Assembly: GCA_947522735.1 (NCBI GenBank)
Contig: CANNTZ010000037.1
Coordinates: 1 to 23,570, forward strand
Source: an uncultured Oscillospiraceae bacterium
GTDB taxonomy: Bacteria; Bacillota; Clostridia; Oscillospirales; Ruminococcaceae
DNA: 23,570 nt
Direction: 5' to 3'
Part shown: positions 13,591 to 21,512 of the stretch, piece by piece
Numbering within the stretch: position 1 is the stretch's first letter
Layout of the letters: each line of letters begins with the position of its first letter
Program-made: the position numbers and the translations under genes
The notes under the pieces: generated by a model
The model's database searches: none
Seen by the model: only the letters and a program-made list of their open reading frames with translations
Told to the model about the DNA's origin: nothing

Positions 13591-15684
13591 TTATTTCTCC
13601 GGGCGTTGTCCGGCGCGGGTGAACCTGCCGTCGAAGGGCGCCTTGCAGTGGACAAGACGGGTGATCTCTCCGCAGCGCTGCGCCGTTTCGACGGTAAAAT
13701 ATAATAAACGGAAAGCGGCTGCGGGATTGCGGTCGGCAAGATAGAGCGGCTCGGGGTTCAGCATACGGGCATATCCGCCGCAGCGCCTGCCGCACAGCAC
13801 CGGAAAGCGCTTGCCGAGACGGTCGATGAGCGCGTGGGTGCAGCGCTTGCAGCCGACCTGCGCACGTATTGGACAATTTTTAGATATCGTCAGCGGCATA
13901 TGGCCGTATACGGCAACCCCGGCGCCGATACGCCGGACGTCGGCAAATGGCGTCTCCGGCGAGAGCACAAGCTCCTCCACGCCAAGGCGGCGGTATTCGC
14001 TGGCGGCGACCGGGTTTACGACGTTGAGCCCCATCCCGCCCGCGACCTCCAGCCCGTGGCGCTTTGCCGCACGGATAATGCCTATACCATCGGCGAGCAC
14101 GCGCTTCACACCTGCCCGCCCCAGCCTGTCGAGCGCAGCGTCCACGTCGTATTCAAGGTCGGCGGCAATCCGCGGCAGCTCGGCGACAATACCGGCGTTC
14201 GCGCAGAGCGCCGGGGCGAGGAGCAGCTCCGCCGCAGGGAGTATGACGCGCTCGAATATGTCGAACACGCCCGGAAAAAGCTGCGACGCGGACTCAAAGC
14301 GCGCCCAGAGCGGACTGTCCGGACTGTTCGCGGCGGAGGTGAGGGACTGCGAGACAACAGCCTCCGCGCGCCCGCGGTCAAACGGGATCGATCCGGTCTC
14401 GCTTCTCAGCCGCAGAAGCTCCGCGGCGGCTGTGCGGCGCATATCGTTGATTTTGGATATCGGTATATTCAGCCCGTCGGAGATGACGGTCGTCACGTTG
14501 CGCAGATAGAACGGCGTGCCTCCAAGCCTCCGGAGCAGCGGCTCGACGTCGGAGACGGTGGTTGCACGGCTCTGCGCCCGCTGCGGCGCGTCTGCCTCCG
14601 CGCGGACAAGGCGCTCGCCGTCGCTCAGCTCAAAGCGTGCAGGGGCGTCCGGGCGCATGAAAAACGCGGCGTCAACCGGCACAAGCTGCGTCGGGCGCGC
14701 ATAGAGCGAGCGCAGCGGCCCAAGCAGCCCGGCAGCCGCCTCTACGTCCTCGCGCCGACGCGTGCCGAACATGCTCCCGCCAAGCTGACCTGTGAGATAG
14801 CCGTCGGTGAAGCCGCTGCGGGAAAAAACTCCGGCAAGCACCTGCATATCCGGCTTTTTCCCGGCAAGCGCGTCGCGCGCGGCAGTCACTGCGGCCGCAA
14901 CGTATTCCGGGCGCTTCATCCGCCCCTCTATCTTCAGCGAGGCCACGCCCGCGTTTTTAAGCTCGTCCAGGTGTTCGAGGCAGGACATGTCCTTGAGCGA
15001 AAGGGCGTACTGCTCCCGCCGTCCCGGCAGCGCCGAAAATGGCAGGCGGCAGGGCTGCGCGCAGCTTCCGCGGTTTCCGCAGCGGCCCGAGCCGCCGAGC
15101 GCACCGCTCAGATAGCACTGGCCGGAGGCGGAAAAGCAGAGCGCTCCGTGGACGAAAACCTCGGTCTCCACGTTCGCCGCGCGGCAGCCGGAGGTGATAT
15201 ATTCTATCTGTTTAAGCGTCAGCTCGCGCGCCAAAACGATGCGCTTGACGCCCTGCTCGGCAAGCAGCAGCGCGCCGTCGAGCGAATGGACGCTCATCTG
15301 CGTAGAGGCGTGCAGATTCAGCCCGGGCGCCGCCTTGCGCGCCAAATGAAGCATCGCCATATCCTGAACGATGATCCCGTCCGCCCCGGCCATGCAGACC
15401 TGCTCTAACTTTTCAGCCGCAGCGCGCAGCTCGTCGGCGTAGAGCAGCGTGTTCAGCGTGACGTATATCTTCACCCCATAGCCGTGCGCAAACCGCACTG
15501 CGGCGTCAAGCCCGTCCGCGTCGAAATTTTCTGCAAAAGCACGCGCGCCAAACTGCTTCATTCCGAGATATACGGCGTTTGCGCCGCAAAAAACAGCCGC
15601 CTCCAGCGCTTGGCGGGAGCCGGCGGGAGCAAGTATCTCCGGAAGCGCCGTGTTTCCGTTGTCGTGTTGTGTCTGGATCGTCAA
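13591..15684 (-). CDS. U32 family peptidase / RNA-hydroxylation-type protein
   Basis: A 697-residue member of family U32. The N-terminal barrel starts with LPEILAPAGSRQALEAAVFC followed by GANAVYLG, and the signature HGALCFSASGQCYLSGALGG followed by SGRCGNRGSCAQPCR (about 187-220) supplies clustered cysteines. Some members (RlhA, TrhP/TrhO-related) hydroxylate rRNA or tRNA, while others were named collagenases, so peptidase activity should not be assumed. The C-terminal half has a second barrel-like region and a further Cys cluster, CPIRAQVGCKRC and VLCGRRCGG, typical of the long clostridial form. The start is TTG 15684 with a GGCGGAG site 6-7 nt upstream. It lies 40 nt after zapA. Confidence 0.88.
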   Translation of the reverse strand: MTIQTQHDNGNTALPEILAPAGSRQALEAAVFCGANAVYLGMKQFGARAFAENFDADGLDAAVRFAHGYGVKIYVTLNTLLYADELRAAAEKLEQVCMAGADGIIVQDMAMLHLARKAAPGLNLHASTQMSVHSLDGALLLAEQGVKRIVLARELTLKQIEYITSGCRAANVETEVFVHGALCFSASGQCYLSGALGGSGRCGNRGSCAQPCRLPFSALPGRREQYALSLKDMSCLEHLDELKNAGVASLKIEGRMKRPEYVAAAVTAARDALAGKKPDMQVLAGVFSRSGFTDGYLTGQLGGSMFGTRRREDVEAAAGLLGPLRSLYARPTQLVPVDAAFFMRPDAPARFELSDGERLVRAEADAPQRAQSRATTVSDVEPLLRRLGGTPFYLRNVTTVISDGLNIPISKINDMRRTAAAELLRLRSETGSIPFDRGRAEAVVSQSLTSAANSPDSPLWARFESASQLFPGVFDIFERVILPAAELLLAPALCANAGIVAELPRIAADLEYDVDAALDRLGRAGVKRVLADGIGIIRAAKRHGLEVAGGMGLNVVNPVAASEYRRLGVEELVLSPETPFADVRRIGAGVAVYGHMPLTISKNCPIRAQVGCKRCTHALIDRLGKRFPVLCGRRCGGYARMLNPEPLYLADRNPAAAFRLLYFTVETAQRCGEITRLVHCKAPFDGRFTRAGQRPEK

Positions 15685-15724
15685 AAAGATCTCCGCCTTA
15701 ATAATAGAAGATTATGAAAGCGCG

Positions 15725-16081
15725 TCATCTGTCCTTGTTTTGCATCTCTCTTAGCGTTTCGAGCTCGCGGGTCAGGCGCTGCACATTGCGGCGCGCCTCG
15801 TCTGCCTCGATGCGCGCCTTGGCGGCGTCGTCGAGGTAGTCCTTGAGCTGCGAGCGCAGATGATCGGTGTTGGCGCGCTCCTTTTTGTAGGAATCGCAGT
15901 AGCCTACCGCACAGAGCACAAGCGCCTCGTTCAGCGACAGCCCGTTCCCGCGCGCGAGCATCGCCTCGACCTGTTCGTCTATCTCGCTCGCAATTCCGCG
16001 GACATAGTCCTCGTCCTCGGTCGTAGTCAGCGTATAGGCTTGACTGCCGATCTGTATGCGGATCCTGTTCCCGTAATTCAT
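15725..16081 (-). CDS. zapA: Cell division protein ZapA
   Basis: A 118-residue partner of FtsZ that bundles its filaments at mid-cell. The N-terminal RIRIQIGSQAYTLTTTEDED followed by YVRGIASEIDEQV is the ZapA globular part. SLNEALVLCAVGYCDSY leads into a long charged coiled coil (about 70-115) ending MQNKDR. ATG 16081 has AGGAGG 7 nt upstream; a start at 16111 would add ten poorly supported residues. In other Clostridia zapA often precedes a U32 gene, as here. Confidence 0.9.
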   Translation of the reverse strand: MNYGNRIRIQIGSQAYTLTTTEDEDYVRGIASEIDEQVEAMLARGNGLSLNEALVLCAVGYCDSYKKERANTDHLRSQLKDYLDDAAKARIEADEARRNVQRLTRELETLREMQNKDR

Positions 16082-16132
16082 CCTTCGGCCTCCTGTATGT
16101 ATGTTAACCATCCGCGCACGGATTGGAAAGGA

Positions 16133-16153
16133 CTGAGCAACGCCTCTGCTCAG
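16133..16153 (-). terminator. Possible weak terminator or attenuator at the end of whiA
   Basis: CTGAGCA and TGCTCAG (7 bp, 7-nt loop) overlap the whiA stop codon. On the minus strand the hairpin is followed by TCCTTTCC. It could reduce read-through into zapA; the T-run is poor. Confidence 0.3.
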
Positions 16154-17064
16154 CCCTGCCTGGCGCGCAGCTCGTCGGCGATGCGCGCAATGCGTTCAAG
16201 CCGGTGGTTGACGCCGGAGCGCGATATCGGGTCCGAGAGCGCATTGCCCAGCTCGGACAGCGACATTTCGGGATTTTCCAGCCGCAGCCGCGCTATCTCG
16301 CGCAGATTCTCCGGCAGATACTCCAGCCCCTTGCGCTCGCGTATCAGCTCGATATCCGTCACCTGCCGCGACGACGCGGCGACGGTCTTGTCGATGTTGG
16401 CGGTCTCGCAGTTGGTGCGGCGGTTGACCTGATTGCGCACGTCCTTGACCACCTTGATCTCCATTATCTCAAGCGCGCGCATCGGCGCGCCGATAAAGGT
16501 GAGAAAATCCTCGATGTTCTCACTCTCCTTATAATAAAGCACATAGCTACCGCGCCGGAGAACCTGCTTCGGCTCGCAAAGAAGCCCGCGGAGGATTGCG
16601 GCTATCTCGCGGCTGAGGCCAAAACAGGGCAGCGCCAGCTCGAGATGATAGCTCTTGTTGGGGTCGGAGATGCTCCCGCAGGAAAGGTAGACCCCGCGGA
16701 TGAAGTCGGAGAGCATCTCCTCGCGCCTGATGTTTTCGAGGTGTACACTGCGATTCGTCTCGTTCCCTGCGTGGCCGAACAGCGCGAGGAGGGCCGGGAC
16801 AAAATCCGGCTTTGCCGAGACGGTATACGTATTGGAGCCGTCGGATCTGGCGCGCGCGGAGACGTCGAGACCAACGCCGCAGATGCGCTCGGTCAGCGTG
16901 GCATATCTCTCCGCAACGCTGCGGCTCTCGGTGACGAGCGTCACGGCGCTCGCGTCAAAGCTGCGCGAGGTTATCGCCATGCCGTAGCACTCGGCGAGGG
17001 CGCAGTCGTGTCCGGCGGGTTCAATTCGGCAGAGCTCGTTTTTCAGGTTTCCTGCAAACGACAT
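16150..17064 (-). CDS. whiA: DNA-binding protein WhiA
   Basis: A 304-residue protein found in most Gram-positive bacteria, with an N-terminal LAGLIDADG-like fold and a C-terminal helix-turn-helix. It promotes sporulation and division genes in actinomycetes and affects division and chromosome segregation in Bacillus. Seen here: SFAGNLKNELCRI at the start, FIRGVYLSCGSISDPNKSYH near 121, NRRTNCETANIDKTVAAS near 212, and the C-terminal ENPEMSLSELGNALSDPISR followed by SGVNHRL, the DNA-reading part. AAAGGAG stands before ATG 17064. It follows rapZ after only 36 nt, with no yvcK between. Confidence 0.95.
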   Translation of the reverse strand: MSFAGNLKNELCRIEPAGHDCALAECYGMAITSRSFDASAVTLVTESRSVAERYATLTERICGVGLDVSARARSDGSNTYTVSAKPDFVPALLALFGHAGNETNRSVHLENIRREEMLSDFIRGVYLSCGSISDPNKSYHLELALPCFGLSREIAAILRGLLCEPKQVLRRGSYVLYYKESENIEDFLTFIGAPMRALEIMEIKVVKDVRNQVNRRTNCETANIDKTVAASSRQVTDIELIRERKGLEYLPENLREIARLRLENPEMSLSELGNALSDPISRSGVNHRLERIARIADELRARQG

Positions 17065-17100
17065 GACGGGGCTCCTTTCGTCAAAGCTTGCCGCGTCCGC

Positions 17101-17964
17101 TCACTTGAGCATGTCGCGGTGGTTGATGACTGCCTTGATGTCGCGGGAGAGCAGGTATTTCCGGATCTCCGAGGCAAACACGACCGAGCGGTGCCTGCCG
17201 CCGGTGCAGCCGGTGGCAATTGTGAGCTGACGCTTGCCCTCGGCGGCGTAGAGCGGCAGCAGGTAGTCGATCAGTGAATAGAGGTGCTCAAAAAGTCCGC
17301 GCGTCTGCGGCCAGCGCATGACATAGTCGTGAACTCCGGCGTCAAGGCCGGTTTTTTCTCGCAGCTCCGGGACGTAAAAGGGGTTCGGCAGGCAGCGCAC
17401 GTCAAAAACGAGATCCGCATCGGAGGGGATGCCGTATTTATAGCCGAAGGATGTGCAGGTTATCACCATGCCGCTGTATTCGTTGTCGGAAAAGGTGGAG
17501 ATAATGCGATCCTTGAGCTGAGCGGCGGAGGAGAAGGAGGTGTCGATCACGTAGTTTGCGCGGTTCTTGACCGGCGCAAGCAGCTCGCGTTCGGCGCTCA
17601 GCGCCTTCACGAGCGACGACGCGTCCGTCTCGTCCGATACCAGCGGATGACGGCGGCGCGTCTGCTTATAGCGGTTGATGAGCACCTTGTCCTCGGCCTC
17701 AAGAAAGACGACGTCGCAGCGCACGCCGGATTCGTGGAGGTGATCAATGACCGCAAGCAGCTCGTCAAAGCTGGTTGAGCTGCGGATATCGATGGTGACG
17801 ACGATGTTGCTCTGCTGGTCGCCGGACTGGATGCACAGCTCGGCGAATTTTTTGAGCAGCGCGGGCGGGAGGTTGTCCACACAGTAGTAGCCGATATCCT
17901 CAAAGGCGCTTGCCGCCTCGGATTTTCCCGCGCCGGAGAGTCCTGTAAGAATGATTATGTTCAT
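17101..17964 (-). CDS. rapZ: RNase adapter RapZ (YvcJ), nucleotide-binding protein
   Basis: A 287-residue P-loop protein. In E. coli RapZ targets the sRNA GlmZ to RNase E and controls glucosamine-6-phosphate supply; in Bacillus YvcJ hydrolyses nucleotides and its target is less clear. GLSGAGKS (8-15) is the Walker A, DIGYYCVDNLPPALL follows, and the C-terminal domain has TCTSFGYKYGIPSDADLVFD and ATGCTGGRHRSV, both family hallmarks. The start ATG overlaps the murB stop as ATGA, so the two are translationally coupled, which fits a shared link to cell-wall precursor supply. Confidence 0.95.
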   Translation of the reverse strand: MNIIILTGLSGAGKSEAASAFEDIGYYCVDNLPPALLKKFAELCIQSGDQQSNIVVTIDIRSSTSFDELLAVIDHLHESGVRCDVVFLEAEDKVLINRYKQTRRRHPLVSDETDASSLVKALSAERELLAPVKNRANYVIDTSFSSAAQLKDRIISTFSDNEYSGMVITCTSFGYKYGIPSDADLVFDVRCLPNPFYVPELREKTGLDAGVHDYVMRWPQTRGLFEHLYSLIDYLLPLYAAEGKRQLTIATGCTGGRHRSVVFASEIRKYLLSRDIKAVINHRDMLK

Positions 17965-18881
17965 TGGCCGGTCTTCCCTGTCCTTTTTATCTCACATTCC
18001 AGCTCGAAGCCGGTTTTTTCGCGCACCTCGGACTGTATCAGCCCGACGAGCGCCTCCACGTCGCGGCAGGTGGCTCCGCCGGTGTTGACGATGAAGCCTG
18101 CGTGCTTTTTGCTGACGGCGGCGCCTCCGCACGCACGTCCCTTGAGGCCGCAGCGCTCGATAAGCTCGCCCGCAAACGCTCCCTCCGGGCGCTTGAATAC
18201 GCTCCCGGCGCTCGGCAGCTCGACCGGCTGCTTGGAGCGTCTGCGCTCCATCAGCTCGTCCATCCTCGCGCGTATCGCGGCGGCGTCTCCCGTCCCAAGC
18301 CGGAAGCCCGCCTCGACGATGACGCAGCCGGGCAGGGTGCTGTAAATGCTTCTGCGATATCCAAAGCCGAGCTCGGACGCCTTTAGCGTGACGAGCTCGC
18401 CGTCCGGTGTCAGGTGACGGACATAGGCGATAACGTCCTTCAGCTCGCCGCCGTAGGCGCCCGCGTTCATATATACCGCGCCGCCGACGCTCCCGGGAAT
18501 GCCGTAGGCAAATTCCAGCCCGGTCAGGCTGTTCGCCAGCGCAAAGCGGCACAGCTCAGTCAGCGATGTGCCCGCAGAGCATACGATCAGGCCGTCCTCG
18601 CGGCGCAGTTGAGAAAACCTCTGTCCAAGGCAGACGACGCAGCCCTCGATACCGCCGTCCGATACCAGCAGGTTGCTGCCTCGCCCGACCACCGTGACGG
18701 GTATCGCCAGCTCGCGGCAGCGCAGCAGCAGCGCCCTCAGCAGCCCGGCCGAGGACGGAAGCGCCATAAGCTGTGCCGGACCGCCGATCTTGAAGGTTGT
18801 GTGCCGGCTCATCGGCTCGTTTTCGAGCATCTCGCAGCCGGCCTCGGCGCAGAAAGCTTTCAATGCGTTGATGTCGTACAT
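17961..18881 (-). CDS. murB: UDP-N-acetylenolpyruvoylglucosamine reductase
   Basis: A 306-residue FAD enzyme that reduces UDP-GlcNAc-enolpyruvate to UDP-MurNAc, the second committed step of peptidoglycan synthesis. N-terminal HTTFKIGGPAQLMALP and VVGRGSNLLVSDGGI form the FAD site, GLEFAYGIPGSVGGAVYMNA followed by GAYGGE the central block, GYRRSIYS carries a conserved active-site Tyr-Arg region, and LPSAGSVFKRPEGAFAGELI supplies the catalytic Ser. The shape is type II MurB, usual in Firmicutes. It overlaps rapZ by 4 nt. Confidence 0.96.
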   Translation of the reverse strand: MYDINALKAFCAEAGCEMLENEPMSRHTTFKIGGPAQLMALPSSAGLLRALLLRCRELAIPVTVVGRGSNLLVSDGGIEGCVVCLGQRFSQLRREDGLIVCSAGTSLTELCRFALANSLTGLEFAYGIPGSVGGAVYMNAGAYGGELKDVIAYVRHLTPDGELVTLKASELGFGYRRSIYSTLPGCVIVEAGFRLGTGDAAAIRARMDELMERRRSKQPVELPSAGSVFKRPEGAFAGELIERCGLKGRACGGAAVSKKHAGFIVNTGGATCRDVEALVGLIQSEVREKTGFELECEIKRTGKTGQ

Positions 18882-18912
18882 AGGGTCTCCTTACTGCCGC
18901 AGTCATATTAAA

Positions 18913-18949
18913 CGCCGCGCCGGTCCGCAGAAATACGGAACCGGCGGCG
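18913..18949 (-). terminator. Candidate terminator/attenuator between glucokinase and murB
   Basis: A GC-rich hairpin of about 13 bp with two small bulges (18913-18927 with 18936-18949) is followed on the minus strand by TTTAATATG. It lies 11 nt past the glucokinase stop and may partly separate hprK-glk from murB onward. Confidence 0.5.
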
Positions 18950-18960
18950 AAATGTTGGCG

Positions 18961-19920
18961 TCACATTGCCATGTTGCCGAGCATCGCCGCACCGATGATG
19001 CCGGCGTCGTTGCCAAGCTGTGCGGGAAGTATCCTCGTGCGGTTCTCATCCTTTTTGACGTAGGTCTGGGCCTTGACCGCCTCTCTTACAGGTGCAAGCA
19101 GCGTCTCGCCCTCCCTGCCGACGCCACCTCCGACGACGAGCACGTTCGGCTGGAAGATATTGAGATAGTTCGCGACGGCGTATGTAAAATATTCGATGTA
19201 TTCGTCCACCACGGCCTGAGCCGTGGCGTCGCCGCGGCGCATACCGTCAAACGCGGTGCGTCCGCTGACGTTTTCAAGCCTGCCGCCGGCAAGCTCCCAC
19301 ATCAGGCTTTCGGGGTGCTTTTCCATGTGCTCTCTGGTGATGTTGATGAGGCCGGTTGCGGAGCAGTATGCCTCGATGCAGCCCTCGCGGCCGCAGGTGC
19401 ACCGGCGTCCGCCATAGACGATGCCCATGTGTCCGAGCTCCGCGCCCATGTTGGAGAAGCCGCCGTAGATGCGTCCGTCGATGATGATGCCGCCGCCCAC
19501 GCCGGTTCCGAGGGTGAGCATGATGAGATCCTTCACTCCGCGTCCCGCACCTGCGAGCGCCTCGCCGTATGCGGCGGCGTTCGCGTCGTTTTCAAGATAT
19601 ATCGGCTTGTCGATATGCCTTCTCACCATTTCGGCAAGGGGTACGTCGTAGAACTGAAGGTTGTTTGCATATTCGACGACGCCCTTGTCTTTATCAACCG
19701 TGCCCGGGGTTCCGATGCCGACCCATTCGCAGTCCTCCACGGTGATGCCCGCGTCCTTCGCGGCCAGCTCTACGGCCTTGCCTATATCCTCTGCGATGTC
19801 CTCTGCCGGGCGGGGCATGTTGGTCTTGAGCGAGCCTCTGCCCACGATCTCATATTTCTCGTTCACGATGCCCACGGCGATGTTGGTGCCGCCGAGGTCC
19901 ACTCCCGCATAGTATTTCAT
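18961..19920 (-). CDS. glk: ROK-family glucokinase
   Basis: A 319-residue cytoplasmic sugar kinase of the ROK type that phosphorylates glucose with ATP. MKYYAGVDLGGTNIAVGIV is the phosphate-binding start, ENDANAAAYGE supplies the catalytic Asp region, LGTGVGGGIIIDGRIYGGFS and ELGHMGIV follow, and CTCGREGCIEAYCS is the ROK zinc-binding signature. Glucose is the likely substrate, although N-acetyl-sugar kinases look similar. GGAGG lies 10 nt before ATG 19920; the 16-residue in-frame extension upstream runs across this site and is unlikely. It directly follows hprK, which couples sugar entry and catabolite control. Confidence 0.92.
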   Translation of the reverse strand: MKYYAGVDLGGTNIAVGIVNEKYEIVGRGSLKTNMPRPAEDIAEDIGKAVELAAKDAGITVEDCEWVGIGTPGTVDKDKGVVEYANNLQFYDVPLAEMVRRHIDKPIYLENDANAAAYGEALAGAGRGVKDLIMLTLGTGVGGGIIIDGRIYGGFSNMGAELGHMGIVYGGRRCTCGREGCIEAYCSATGLINITREHMEKHPESLMWELAGGRLENVSGRTAFDGMRRGDATAQAVVDEYIEYFTYAVANYLNIFQPNVLVVGGGVGREGETLLAPVREAVKAQTYVKKDENRTRILPAQLGNDAGIIGAAMLGNMAM

Positions 19921-19973
19921 TTTTGAAAGTCCTCCAATATTATATGAATTATGAAATTTGAAAATCACTCGGA

Positions 19974-20930
19974 TCAGTATTTTGCCCAGTCGATGTCGTC
20001 GCTCGTCTCGCTCATCATGCCAAGCTTTGTCAGCAGCTCCTGCGCGGCGTTGTAGCCCATCTTCTTCTGGCGGTTGTTCATTGCGGCCACCTCGATGATG
20101 ATTGCGAGGTTTCGTCCGGGCTTGACCGGGATTGTCAGAGAGGGCACCTGTATGCCGAGTATCTCGGTGAAGTTATTCTCAATGCCCATGCGGTCGTAGA
20201 CCTTGTTCTGATCCCACTGCTCAAGCTGGATGACGGTGTCTATCTTTTCGGTCACCTTGACCGCGCCCATTCCGAACAGGCGGCGCGCGTTGATGATGCC
20301 GACGCCGCGCAGCTCGAGAAAGTGGCGGATATTCTCCGGCGAGCTTCCGACGAGGGAGCGGTTGGAGACGCGGCGTATCTCTACGGCATCGTCGGCTATC
20401 AGTCGATGCCCGCGCTTTACAAGCTCGATGGCGGTCTCGCTCTTGCCGACGCCGCTCTCTCCGAGCAGCAGTATGCCCTCGCCGTAGACCTCGACGAGGA
20501 CGCCGTGGCGCGTTACGCGCGGTGCGAGCTCGACGTTGAGCAGCGAGATGAGGTTTGAAAGGAACTCGGAGGTGCCTTCCTTGGTGCGGTAGAGCGGGAC
20601 TCTGTATTTTTTCGCGGCTGTCATCATCTCGTTCGGGATGTTGAGCGAACGGCTGACAATGACGACCGGCGGCTTGCGCGAGAACAAAGCGTCGAGACAG
20701 GCGCAGCGCTGCTCGGCGGTGAGCATCTCGATATACGATATCTCGGTTTTGCCCATTATCTGTATGCGCGTCTTGTCGAAGTAGTCGAGATATCCCGCAA
20801 GCTCGAGCCCGGGACGGTTGACCTCCGCGCTGTTTATCATGAACTGCTGCTCGCTGTCCGGCAGATAGACGGTCTCAAGCGAGAAGTTCTTCGCCAGCTT
20901 GCTCATCGGCACTGAAAACTTTGCCGCCAA
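19974..20930 (-). CDS. hprK: HPr kinase/phosphorylase
   Basis: A sensor enzyme of about 318 residues that phosphorylates or dephosphorylates Ser46 of HPr in response to glycolytic intermediates, setting CcpA-dependent catabolite repression. The N-terminal domain has INSAEVNRPGLELAGYLDYF and QIMGKTEISY. The kinase domain has LLLGESGVGKSETAIELVKR followed by GHRLIADDAVEI, RGVGIINARRLFGMGAV, and LTIPVKPGRNLAIIIEVAAM, the family signature. TTG 20930 is preferred: AAAGGG lies 8 nt upstream and the N-terminus matches other HprK; GTG 20939 is too close to the site. It is first in a long minus-strand run. Confidence 0.94.
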   Translation of the reverse strand: MAAKFSVPMSKLAKNFSLETVYLPDSEQQFMINSAEVNRPGLELAGYLDYFDKTRIQIMGKTEISYIEMLTAEQRCACLDALFSRKPPVVIVSRSLNIPNEMMTAAKKYRVPLYRTKEGTSEFLSNLISLLNVELAPRVTRHGVLVEVYGEGILLLGESGVGKSETAIELVKRGHRLIADDAVEIRRVSNRSLVGSSPENIRHFLELRGVGIINARRLFGMGAVKVTEKIDTVIQLEQWDQNKVYDRMGIENNFTEILGIQVPSLTIPVKPGRNLAIIIEVAAMNNRQKKMGYNAAQELLTKLGMMSETSDDIDWAKY

Positions 20931-20982
20931 TAGTATCACCCTTTACACTGTTTGTCATGAGCTGTATTTACAGTTATATTTA

Positions 20983-21011
20983 ATTATACCCCATAATACG
21001 CCGTCTTTCAA
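20983..21011 (-). promoter_or_regulatory. Promoter of the hprK operon
   Basis: On the minus strand TTGAAA (21006-21011), 17-nt spacer, perfect TATAAT (20983-20988), about 52 nt before the start codon. Confidence 0.85.
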
Positions 21012-21105
21012 TATGGTTTTTACGTTTTTGAGGAATATTGACGCGGCCCAAATGTAAAGTTTTTGATAATTGCAATGTAAAACGTATTAGATATAAACGT
21101 AAATA

Positions 21106-21134
21106 TTGACAAATATAAAAAAATATAGTACAGT
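21106..21134 (+). promoter_or_regulatory. Candidate promoter for the AT-rich fragment and lipoprotein
   Basis: Perfect TTGACA (21106-21111), 17-nt spacer, TACAGT (21129-21134). An AAAGGAGG ribosome site (21143-21150) follows but no open frame starts at a proper distance. A second start region may be TGGTAAAAT (21167-21175), an extended -10. Confidence 0.5.
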
Positions 21135-21173
21135 TTAAAGTGAAAGGAGGCGCAAGCTTTAAATTGTGGTAAA

Positions 21174-21508
21174 ATGTATTATACGAACGAAAGGAGATGC
21201 GTTGTCGGAGAACCAGATGGTAAAAGGATTGGGATGCTGCAAACGACTGTAGAATTACCGGCAGATACATTACGTATTCTTCTGCTATAAGCACACTTGG
21301 ACCAATCATGAAATGGCACCATCCAAATGCCGGGCGTGTACATCATGTGCATGAGTATGTAATGTACACGAATAACGGTACGCTTACGCATACTAAAAGC
21401 TGTCTATGCGGAGAGTATATTACTGAGACACACTCGCTTTCTACTACCTGTGATGCCGGTAAAAATACGGTTGAGTGTACGTATTGTAAATATGTAGGTG
21501 GGCGGTGA
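21174..21508 (+). pseudogene. Cys/His-rich fragment of a probable secreted protein
   Basis: The open frame from ATG 21308 gives 66 residues with HHVHEYVMY, then HTKSCLCGEYITETH and CDAGKNTVECTYCKY: a set of Cys (32, 34, 48, 57, 60) and His spaced like a small metal-binding or disulfide module of Gram-positive surface proteins. The same frame stays open back to a stop at 21221, but ATG 21308 has no ribosome site. Another frame from ATG 21174 codes 38 residues ending at 21290. A strong ribosome site at 21143 has no matching start. Together this suggests a gene broken near its 5' end by frameshift or deletion. The AT-rich codons differ from the GC-rich neighbours. It could also be a short real gene; no family is assigned. 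Confidence 0.4.
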
Positions 21509-21512
21509 TTTT

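Noticed and set aside
13834..15408. A 524-codon open frame on the plus strand opposite the U32 gene
   Set aside because: It mirrors a clearly conserved U32 protein, is full of Arg/Ala/His from GC-rich antisense codons, and shows no domain or ribosome site.
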